DNA from: Bacteroidota bacterium
GTDB lineage: Bacteria > Bacteroidota > Bacteroidia > Bacteroidales > B39-G9
Assembly (NCBI GenBank): GCA_030592465.1
Contig: JAUVJB010000158.1
Span: 1-7,153 of the forward strand
Length of the DNA stretch: 7,153 bases
Direction: 5' to 3'
Of this stretch, positions 1-5,509 are shown piece after piece. The position numbers and the translations under genes are program-made. The notes under the pieces were generated by a model. It was given only the letters and a program-made list of their open reading frames with translations. It was not told the origin of the DNA and ran no database searches. The number at the start of each line of letters is the position of its first letter. Position 1 is the stretch's first letter.

Positions 1-503
1 ACATTTAAAATATCTCTGTAATTACATTTGTTAATATGTTTTATAACATGTTTGTATTTTTCTGAATTAAAGTCAGTTTCAAAAAATAAAGGATATAAAT
101 AAATAGCACACATTTCGTTCGCCTTATCGCAAATCATATCATAAGATTTTTTTTCGTCTTCTTTATCATATTCAATTGTATCTGCTATTTTTGAAAGCTC
201 CGCAAATTGCCCTAAGGTGCTTTCGTCAAATAAATTTGTCGGTAACTTAATTTTTTTGCTGCTTATATTTATTGTCTTCTTTTTTTTAACTTCAAAATTA
301 AATAATTCTGTAATAAAATTAAAATCTTTTGCCTTTAATTCTGTGTCAGTCATTTCTAATGCCTCAACAAATTCAATATCCAAAAGGTTCTGAATAAATT
401 CAGAATAAATAATCCCGTCCCAATCTTTTATTCTAAGAAATTGTTCAAATGTTAATTCACTTGTCTTCGTTGGTATCTTATACCCTGCTTTAGTAACAAT
501 CAT
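1..503 (-). CDS. Putative tail-assembly chaperone-like protein, C-terminus cut by window edge
   Basis: The reading frame opens with ATG at 503-501 and stays open to the left edge, giving at least 167 residues with the C-terminus missing. It starts inside the end of the preceding gene (14-base overlap), which fits a coupled operon. I see no signal peptide or membrane segment. Two similar short stretches appear, LTFEQFLRI near residue 17 and TLGQFAEL near 96, followed by a hydrophobic AIYLYPLF near 133-140. From memory, this layout of a 'tFeQfl' start, a charged middle, then 'tlGQf' and a 'YLyP' helix resembles phage tail-assembly chaperones, which bind the tape-measure protein before tail polymerisation. 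Position downstream of the neck genes agrees, although no tail-tube gene lies in between. The product name is inference; the existence of the gene is well supported by length and overlap. Confidence 0.75.
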   Translation of the reverse strand, partial: MIVTKAGYKIPTKTSELTFEQFLRIKDWDGIIYSEFIQNLLDIEFVEALEMTDTELKAKDFNFITELFNFEVKKKKTINISSKKIKLPTNLFDESTLGQFAELSKIADTIEYDKEDEKKSYDMICDKANEMCAIYLYPLFFETDFNSEKYKHVIKHINKCNYRDILN

Positions 504-927
504 TAAATCTGTTTTTATCAATTAATGTTAAATCAAAGAACCAGCCCGAAGTGTTATTGTCGAACCACGAAAAATCTATTAAATCACTTCCCGAAATACC
601 CTCAATTTTAAATCCTCTTTTGTTTGCTTCTTTTACGAAAGCAACAAAACTGTCAAATAATTTTGCAATAATAGCGTCCTTATATTCTAATGTTTTATCA
701 AATTTTGCATGCTTTAAAAATGCTAAAGTTATTTTATTTTTTTTGTCATACAGACCCATTGACGTTTTTTCTGTATCAAATTTTACTGGACGTTCCAAAA
801 AAACAAAATAACCATTTTCATTATTTAAAAGTTTATTCGTGACTTTTGCAGTGCCATAATAAAAAACAAGATTATCGCCGTCAATTGCTAAGCTCTCAAC
901 TATATCTTTAATACTTTCCCAAATCAT
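490..927 (-). CDS. Putative neck / tail-completion protein (unknown function)
   Basis: This 145-residue protein starts at ATG 927-925, which overlaps the stop of the connector gene as ATGA, and ends inside the start of the next gene. I do not recognise a named family. It is a soluble mixed alpha/beta protein: an N-terminal helix (about residues 2-13), beta-like segments (NGYFVFLERPV, about 38-48), a long amphipathic helix (about 82-103, with KDAIIAKLFDSFVAF), and a C-terminal aromatic strand region (SGWFFDLTLID, about 127-137). The closing pattern of an 'sG...f.l.l' strand after a helix resembles small tail terminator or head-closure proteins. Its place directly after the head-tail connector is where such genes normally sit. 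Assignment to the neck is therefore inferred from context. It could instead be an unrelated conserved structural protein. Confidence 0.8.
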   Translation of the reverse strand: MIWESIKDIVESLAIDGDNLVFYYGTAKVTNKLLNNENGYFVFLERPVKFDTEKTSMGLYDKKNKITLAFLKHAKFDKTLEYKDAIIAKLFDSFVAFVKEANKRGFKIEGISGSDLIDFSWFDNNTSGWFFDLTLIDKNRFNDCY

Positions 928-1433
928 ACAATTCCAAAATTAAATTTATAATTTAAAGACGTATAATCAAAAGTTGGGTAATCCTCAATATTAATTACAA
1001 TATAAGATATTGCCTCACGATAATATTTTACACCTTTATTATAAGCATCATTTGAAAGTTCGCTAATATCAAAATCTGACATTGTTATTGAATTATCCTT
1101 CTCTGGAATAACCGTACCAACTGTTGCCTGTAAAGAATTATATTTTATATATTCTGAATAAATAAAATACTTTAACATTGCTTTTAAACCATCATAGATG
1201 TATTTTCGCTCACCATAATCATAAGTCGTGCCATTTAACAAATTAATATATTTCGTTATCTGTGGCTCTCCATCGACTAAATCAGCTATAAATAATATAT
1301 ATAAATCATCACCAAGTAACAACTTTAATATATTTTTTTCTACGGTGTCAATTATTGAATTTAGCTTATCCGTTATATTTGCTGATTGCGTTATTTCAAT
1401 ATCACCTACAAAATCTGCTTGAGTTATAAACAT
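924..1433 (-). CDS. Head-tail connector (adaptor) protein
   Basis: The 169-residue protein begins at ATG 1433-1431, only a few bases after a terminator-like hairpin, and ends in an ATGA overlap with the next gene. The sequence looks largely helical. An N-terminal segment beginning FITQADF is followed by a helix with LKLLLGDDLYILFI (about residues 36-49), a central helix GLKAMLKYFIYSEYI (about 82-96), then a loop with TVGTVIPEKDNS (about 104-115) and a final helix around 129-147. This layout of helix, 'LGddLY', 'Y..Y..Y' helix and then a 'T.G.v....nS' loop is typical of connectors that dock under the portal and carry the DNA channel to the tail. From memory, Bacteroidota phages have such a family under a DUF name (possibly DUF6712), which I cannot verify here. 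The connector role is inferred from both sequence style and position after the capsid gene. Confidence 0.8.
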   Translation of the reverse strand: MFITQADFVGDIEITQSANITDKLNSIIDTVEKNILKLLLGDDLYILFIADLVDGEPQITKYINLLNGTTYDYGERKYIYDGLKAMLKYFIYSEYIKYNSLQATVGTVIPEKDNSITMSDFDISELSNDAYNKGVKYYREAISYIVINIEDYPTFDYTSLNYKFNFGIV

Positions 1434-1460
1434 AATAAAAAGGGGGTCATTAACCCCCTT
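1434..1460 (-). terminator. Intrinsic terminator-like hairpin between exported-protein and connector genes
   Basis: Read on the minus strand, an 8-base-pair perfect stem (AAGGGGGT with ACCCCCTT) closes a 5-base loop (TAATG) and is followed by TTTATT. It begins 7 bases after the stop codon of the exported-protein gene. The plus strand has no T tract on its far side, so the signal points in the direction of transcription. Five consecutive G-C pairs stand out sharply in this AT-rich DNA. The U-rich tail runs straight into the ATG of the connector gene, so the element may be a partial terminator and may also affect translation of that gene. Confidence 0.8.
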
Positions 1461-1467
1461 ACTAAAG

Positions 1468-1899
1468 TTAATCGTTTCTAATTACATAAGTCATTTTATA
1501 CCATGCCTTTTGTGCTGTTGCTCCGGATATGCCTCTAAATATAATATATTTATAATTGAAGCTTGTTATATTAATATTTGAATAACCAGAAGCCGCATCA
1601 GTATATGTAACCACACCGATTGAATCGTAAGCCGCCTCAGTTAATACATTTGCCCCATAAAATTTGAACACATTCGTAACAGTGCCGGATACTTTAGTCA
1701 TTTGCAAAGTCAAGGATACATCCATTACATTTTTACTTCTTGTCTGAACAACATACGAAATAGTATCGCTTGCAACTAATGTATCCGTTGCTGCTACACC
1801 CCAACTATACCCTGCAAAAGGCGATTGAATTACTTTGTCTTGTGCTTGTATATTAAAGCCCAAAACAATCATTGCTAATAAAATTAAGATTTTTTTCAT
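1468..1899 (-). CDS. Small exported protein with Sec signal peptide in the head gene cluster
   Basis: The 143-residue product has a classical signal peptide: MKK at the start, a hydrophobic core (residues 4-15, ILILLAMIVLGF), then NIQA-QDK with likely signal peptidase I cleavage after Ala19. The 'QAQ' ending is the usual Bacteroidota form. There is no lipobox cysteine, so a soluble periplasmic or surface protein of about 124 residues is expected. The mature part is rich in Thr, Ser, Val and Tyr in alternating patterns and looks all-beta. I do not recognise the family. The ATG at 1899-1897 follows an A-rich leader (CTTAAAAAAATG), which is a good Bacteroidota start context. The gene is flanked by hairpins on both sides. 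It sits where a capsid decoration protein often lies, but a signal peptide is unexpected for a head protein. It could be a surface-acting accessory gene, such as one for superinfection exclusion, or a decoration protein with a misleading N-terminus. Confidence 0.85.
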   Translation of the reverse strand: MKKILILLAMIVLGFNIQAQDKVIQSPFAGYSWGVAATDTLVASDTISYVVQTRSKNVMDVSLTLQMTKVSGTVTNVFKFYGANVLTEAAYDSIGVVTYTDAASGYSNINITSFNYKYIIFRGISGATAQKAWYKMTYVIRND

Positions 1900-1912
1900 T
1901 TTTTTAAGTTTT

Positions 1913-1937
1913 AAAAGAGGCTAAATTAATAACCTCT
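1913..1937 (-). terminator. Weak terminator or attenuator hairpin after the capsid gene
   Basis: On the minus strand AGAGGTTA pairs with TAGCCTCT (8 pairs including one U-G wobble, possible only in the minus-strand RNA) around a 6-base loop, followed by just three T residues and then A-rich sequence. It lies 5 bases beyond the capsid stop codon and ends shortly before the A-rich leader of the next gene. The short U tract argues for partial termination or a 3'-end stabilising stem that protects capsid message, rather than a full stop. Confidence 0.45.
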
Positions 1938-1942
1938 AAAAT

Positions 1943-2950
1943 TTATACTGCTGAATTTAAAAGACTACCCTTATAAATTACTGTTTCCCCTGAATTGCTT
2001 AGTGGTGCTGCACCACGTGCAATATCAACAGATATTTGATAAGCATCTGAAACATCTTGTGTTTTAGTACCATCTTCCGCTGTTGCCTTATGATAAATTG
2101 CAAATGTTAATCCTGAACCAAATGGGTCTGCCATTTTTGAATAATCTACAATGCCTTTATCAACACCAATAGCATTCGCCTTTGGAATACGTCCTACCAT
2201 TGCCATCATTCCAGCTTCACTTGCAAAGAATTGTCCTTGCTCATCTGCATCAACTGAAAATTTATTTGAAACTCCAGAAAATGCATATCCGTTCATTTGA
2301 TATTGAAGATTGTTAGCATTTGCTGCTCCTGAATTTTTGATAATATTTGCCAAAATTTCAATGTCAGGGCTGTAAATAATATCCAAACTGTTGTTATAAT
2401 TGTTAGCTGCTAACATAGCTTGAACAACTGCAAATAATTGGTCTTTATCAGACCCGTTTACAGCCCAAGTATGAGATACCGCATCAAATGACCCGTAACG
2501 ACTTATGAAATTGTTTACGGTTGTCTTATTATTTTCCGCCCAAGCGATATTATCTGTTTCAATTTCTGCGTGAATTGAGCGAATTGCACTGTAAAGTTCG
2601 TGAGCTAAAAAACCACTCCCCAGAACGTTGTGCATTGCGTCTTTCATTGAAACTTTAATACTCGCAACATAAGGTTTGAATGTTAAAGTACGAACATTTG
2701 AACTGCCAACCTCGCCTGTTATTGCTGCCGACCGAACATTTGTTACTGTTTTGTTGCTTCTTTCAAAATAAGCAGCTTCGGTTTGAACTCCCTCACTATC
2801 AACTATTTGTTGAAGATTAGAAAACAAACCTGCTTGATTTTTTAAAAGCATTAGAGTAAAGGGATGTAATTCTGCCCTCAACTCTGCCTCTGTATGCTTT
2901 CCTATTAACTGTTCTCGTGCCTTTAGAATAGCTGTATTTGTATGTGCCAT
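1943..2950 (-). CDS. Major capsid protein (HK97-fold candidate)
   Basis: This 335-residue protein has the length and texture of a phage major capsid protein and directly follows the scaffold gene through a TAATG stop-start overlap. Residues 1-50 are helical and could be a delta-like N-arm. Residues about 53-105 (beginning near GVQTEAAYFERSN and running through TLTFKPYVASIKVSMKD) look like the extended E-loop and its return strand. A long helix (about 113-138, with HELYSAIRSIHAEIE) would be the spine helix. A second helix near 168-183 is followed by a strand and turn (LDIIYSPDI, 189-197) typical of the A-domain. The C-terminus (about 305-333) is beta-like. These fold labels are my reading, not a structure match. 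The gene looks less AT-rich than its neighbours, as expected for a very highly expressed product. No cleavage site or protease gene is apparent. Confidence 0.88.
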   Translation of the reverse strand: MAHTNTAILKAREQLIGKHTEAELRAELHPFTLMLLKNQAGLFSNLQQIVDSEGVQTEAAYFERSNKTVTNVRSAAITGEVGSSNVRTLTFKPYVASIKVSMKDAMHNVLGSGFLAHELYSAIRSIHAEIETDNIAWAENNKTTVNNFISRYGSFDAVSHTWAVNGSDKDQLFAVVQAMLAANNYNNSLDIIYSPDIEILANIIKNSGAANANNLQYQMNGYAFSGVSNKFSVDADEQGQFFASEAGMMAMVGRIPKANAIGVDKGIVDYSKMADPFGSGLTFAIYHKATAEDGTKTQDVSDAYQISVDIARGAAPLSNSGETVIYKGSLLNSAV

Positions 2951-3846
2951 TATTTAAAGTTTTTTCGATATTCAATAAGCTCACGAACATATTCGTTTGT
3001 ATCGGGTGTAAACCCTTTTTGTTCCATCAGCTTGTCAAATTCTTCCATGTTGTTTATTACTGCCGTGTCAATATTGACATCAGCACCATTTTTACCCGCC
3101 GCTCGTTGCTGTTTAATTGGTACATACTTTGAAATTTCCGAGTTAAAAAGTTCGCTAATTGTTAAAGGAGCTCTCGTATCTTCGTGTTTCAAAATTTTAC
3201 CCTCTTTGTTTTTTACTACAATTTTGTCATCAACGAGGTCAAGATTATAATTATTTTTAAATATGCTGTCTGCCATAAATCGTCTCTTTAGAAGTTCCTC
3301 ATCTGTGTCAGCATCAATATTAAAAGAATTCAATGCTTGATTATATACATTCGCCGTCTTAGTCTTTTTTATTTCTGTTGAAAAAGATGTTTCCTTTTCG
3401 CTCAATAAAGCTTTGACTTTTTCTAATTCGGTTTGTACATGTTCAAAGTCATCCTTTAATACATCACTTTTAGCATATTTTTTTATTACAGCTTTTTTAA
3501 TCGCTTCACTTGAGGTATAGTCTTCAACGTCTAATTTTAATTCTTCAACTAAAATCTTATTTTGTTTCGATAAAACATTATTTGCAATTGAATTATACAA
3601 ATCTCGTGGGAGTTCCTGTTTTTTCGCTTTCTCAACCAATCCCTCTGAAAATTCTTTAATAGCATCAGCCTTTATATTTGCTTCTCTTTCATCAAAAGTC
3701 GCTTTGGCTAATACCTTGAATTTTTCTTTAAATACATTTTTCAATACAGTTTGACCATTTTCTTTATTCGCTAAAGAATTTTTAATCAAATCTTCATCTA
3801 AGCCTGTTAAGTCTTTAACTAAGCCAATCACTTCTTTTTCGTCCAT
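2950..3846 (-). CDS. Putative head scaffolding protein
   Basis: The protein is 298 residues long from the preferred ATG at 3846-3844. A longer version from ATG at 3864-3862 would add six residues, but the inner start forms TAATG with the stop of the preceding gene, exactly as at the capsid start, so I prefer it. The protein is very rich in Lys and Glu and predicted mostly helical. It contains a coiled-coil-like stretch (about residues 130-165 of the shorter form, including TELEKVKALLSEKE) and a charged C-terminal segment ending EYVRELIEYRKNFK. Such a helical, charged protein just before the capsid gene is the standard position and texture of a scaffold, which directs capsid assembly and then leaves or is degraded. 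No protease signature is visible in it. The function is inferred from composition and position; there is no catalytic motif to confirm it. Confidence 0.75.
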   Translation of the reverse strand: MDEKEVIGLVKDLTGLDEDLIKNSLANKENGQTVLKNVFKEKFKVLAKATFDEREANIKADAIKEFSEGLVEKAKKQELPRDLYNSIANNVLSKQNKILVEELKLDVEDYTSSEAIKKAVIKKYAKSDVLKDDFEHVQTELEKVKALLSEKETSFSTEIKKTKTANVYNQALNSFNIDADTDEELLKRRFMADSIFKNNYNLDLVDDKIVVKNKEGKILKHEDTRAPLTISELFNSEISKYVPIKQQRAAGKNGADVNIDTAVINNMEEFDKLMEQKGFTPDTNEYVRELIEYRKNFK

Positions 3847-4043
3847 TATTTTAAAATTTTCCATTCATTATCAAAAAGCTTTTTAATTCGTTCCCACATT
3901 ATTTTATTAAATGTAGTAGTTACTTTTTCTCCATTCTCTAATGTTTTGTAACATCTCACAGTATCCTCAACCTTTTGCGGTTGCTTTTCCACTGTCTCAA
4001 CCTTTTTCGGTTGTTGTTTTGGTTGTTGTTTCAATTTTTCCAT
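3846..4043 (-). CDS. Small repeat-bearing protein between portal and scaffold, unknown function
   Basis: This 65-residue protein starts at ATG 4043-4041 inside the end of the portal gene (47 shared bases, different frame) and stops at 3848-3846 in a TAATG overlap with the scaffold start. The N-terminal half is low complexity, rich in Gln, Pro, Lys and Val, and holds two tandem ten-residue copies, QPKKVETVEK and QPQKVEDTVR. The C-terminal half (about residues 31-65) looks folded, with a single Cys and a helix MWERIKKLFDNEW. It is not a domain I recognise. The exact fit of both its ends to neighbouring genes argues that it is translated. It could be a minor head protein, a scaffold helper or a decayed gene; the sequence does not decide. 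Confidence 0.65.
   Translation of the reverse strand: MEKLKQQPKQQPKKVETVEKQPQKVEDTVRCYKTLENGEKVTTTFNKIMWERIKKLFDNEWKILK
3966..4032 (-). repeat. Short tandem repeats with 30-base and 12-base periods
   Basis: On the plus strand, CTCAACCTTTTGCGGTTG (from 3966) recurs 30 bases later as CTCAACCTTTTTCGGTTG (from 3996), one base different. Next to it GGTTGTTGTTTT (4009-4020) repeats as GGTTGTTGTTTC (4021-4032). Both periods are multiples of three, so in the small-protein frame they give the ten-residue tandem copies and the QQPK repeat, while in the portal frame they give the Thr-Lys-rich tail. The array probably arose by slippage or local duplication and grew without breaking either frame. Confidence 0.75.
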
Positions 4044-5421
4044 CGTTTAAAATTATTTGTTGTTTTTCTTTGTCATTATAATACGCCTTTACCAAATCTT
4101 CGTATAAATTTTGAATAAAAGCAGTTGGCAAATTATTTAATTTTGCACTTTCAATCATCGTTAAAATATCATGGGCAACCTTTCCTGTATATAATTGTTC
4201 GTATTCAATTGTACAATCTAAAAATTTTGGCGAATATATTTCTGCCATAACAGATAAAATCCAAACCTCAAACTCTGCAAATTGTTTTGAAATTTCATTA
4301 TTTTTTTTGTTTAAAGGGATTTTGTTTTCAATAATTTCCGTTGCGGTTTTTAAGGTATTAATCGCCTGATTATCTAATCCTGTTGAGAAATAAATAATTT
4401 TCTTCTCAATATTTTTTAAATTGTCTTCTTGAAATTTTAAAATGTTTATGTCCGTTTTAGCATATACAATCGGCTCGGACATATAAGGACGTTGGTCGTT
4501 TGGAATTAAGGCAGGTACTTTTATACTTTCTGCTGTGTTTTTAATTGTTACTGTTCCCGAACCATGACACGCCGGACATTCTATTTCGTCATTATCTGAA
4601 TTTAATGTGTGCCCTGTGCCACCACATTTATTGCATTTCAAAGTAATTTCTGAACGTTGTGGAAACGCATGATATAATTTAGTTACCTCAAAATTATCAC
4701 TATCTCGCTGATAAATTTTCATCAAATCAATAGCTTCAAAAATTATAGTATCTTTTATATTGGCAAAGTATGTTTCAAACCCCACTTTTTTAAATGGTTT
4801 ATGTTTTAAAACATATTTTTTATTGTATGGAATAACGGTTGGCTTATCAATTATAATTAACTCAGAACCGCTCTTGTCTGTTTTTTTTCTTATCTCAACC
4901 GTGTAATCGTACCAATTTAACCCGTCTTTAAAATCTGTTAATTCAATAACTCTATAAATATTTTCAGTTATTTCAATGATAAGCGTTTTGTCATCTTCAA
5001 ATTTTATCCGATTTATTGGTGCAAAATTAATCACCGGCAATCCTTCTGTATCTTTTGTTATAAATAAATACGTGTTCGGTCGATTAAAAACATAAGTCCT
5101 TAATTTGGATAGTTCTTTATTGTAGTCGGTATCGGTTAAATATTTGTGGAATTTTTTTTCAAGTGTTTTCTCTAAAAAATTAACATTAATAGATTTTTGT
5201 AATGTACTAAAAATCGTTAATTGTTCAATGATTAATGAAAAAAGTGGATAGGTGGTATTAAATGTTAGCTGTTCTTTTGCTTTTTTTTGCTCTTCATTTT
5301 CAATCTCAGGAATGCTTGTAATATTGATTTTAAAAACACGCCGTGATAACTGTTGTAAATTATTATCAAGTGAGCAAGCTGTTGTATTATCGTAAAAAGA
5401 AATTTTGTCTAAGTCAATCAC
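3997..5421 (-). CDS. Portal protein with DnaJ-type zinc-binding motif pair
   Basis: The 474-residue protein lies between the large terminase and the capsid block, which is the standard portal slot, and has a usual portal length. It would form the dodecameric ring at the head vertex through which DNA is pumped. The N-terminal half is mixed alpha/beta. Helices near residues 325-345 and 352-368 (YFSTGLDNQAIN nearby, then TLKTATEIIENK) resemble the region of portals where a 'TATEI' helix follows the channel-lining part. Residues 263-289 hold two CxxCxGxG units, CNKCGGTG and CPACHGSG, twelve residues apart, which suggests a small zinc-binding hairpin. The C-terminal tail is Thr-Lys rich. The start is GTG at 5421-5419 with an in-frame TGA six bases upstream, so no longer start is possible in this frame, and no in-frame ATG follows soon. 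Portal identity is inferred from context plus helix pattern. Confidence 0.85.
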   Translation of the reverse strand: MIDLDKISFYDNTTACSLDNNLQQLSRRVFKINITSIPEIENEEQKKAKEQLTFNTTYPLFSLIIEQLTIFSTLQKSINVNFLEKTLEKKFHKYLTDTDYNKELSKLRTYVFNRPNTYLFITKDTEGLPVINFAPINRIKFEDDKTLIIEITENIYRVIELTDFKDGLNWYDYTVEIRKKTDKSGSELIIIDKPTVIPYNKKYVLKHKPFKKVGFETYFANIKDTIIFEAIDLMKIYQRDSDNFEVTKLYHAFPQRSEITLKCNKCGGTGHTLNSDNDEIECPACHGSGTVTIKNTAESIKVPALIPNDQRPYMSEPIVYAKTDINILKFQEDNLKNIEKKIIYFSTGLDNQAINTLKTATEIIENKIPLNKKNNEISKQFAEFEVWILSVMAEIYSPKFLDCTIEYEQLYTGKVAHDILTMIESAKLNNLPTAFIQNLYEDLVKAYYNDKEKQQIILNDGKIETTTKTTTEKG

Positions 5422-5509
5422 CGTTCATAATACTATGTATTTCTTTATTACAGTCTTTCGACTTTCAAATTTCTTGCAAGTTATAAACAAATTATTTAAA
5501 AAACAAAAT
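5422..5509 (-). promoter_or_regulatory. 88-base gap between large terminase and portal, possible control region
   Basis: This is the longest gap in the window. It holds a perfect 8-base palindrome, CTTGCAAG (5473-5480), and a 4-pair stem with a GAAA tetraloop (AGTC-GAAA-GACT on the minus strand, 5452-5463). A TTTG at 5507-5504 lies about 20 bases before TAACTTG (5483-5477). That is only loosely like the Bacteroidota promoter pattern (TTTG, then TAnnTTTG), one base short in the second box, so a promoter here is a weak guess. Near the portal start an ATG at 5428-5426 opens a four-codon frame, MNGD, that overlaps the portal GTG. Confidence 0.25.

Noticed and set aside
551..811. Plus-strand open frame of 86 residues
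   Set aside because: It is fully antisense to the neck candidate, has no operon partner or start context, and its Ser/Phe/Leu-rich composition is what a mirrored AT-rich coding frame gives.
1228..1422. Plus-strand frame of 64 residues antisense to the connector
   Set aside because: Antisense to a well-placed operon gene with no supporting start signal or domain.
2938..3250. Two overlapping plus-strand open frames antisense to the scaffold gene
   Set aside because: Both lie across the scaffold-capsid junction on the opposite strand, overlap each other in different frames and show no recognisable motif; they are shadows of Lys/Glu-rich coding DNA.
4309..4320. Runs of eight A on the minus strand in portal and terminase as frameshift sites
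   Set aside because: Such runs are frequent in Lys/Asn-rich AT-rich genes, and the surrounding frames are intact with motifs continuing on both sides, so no shift is needed to explain the proteins.
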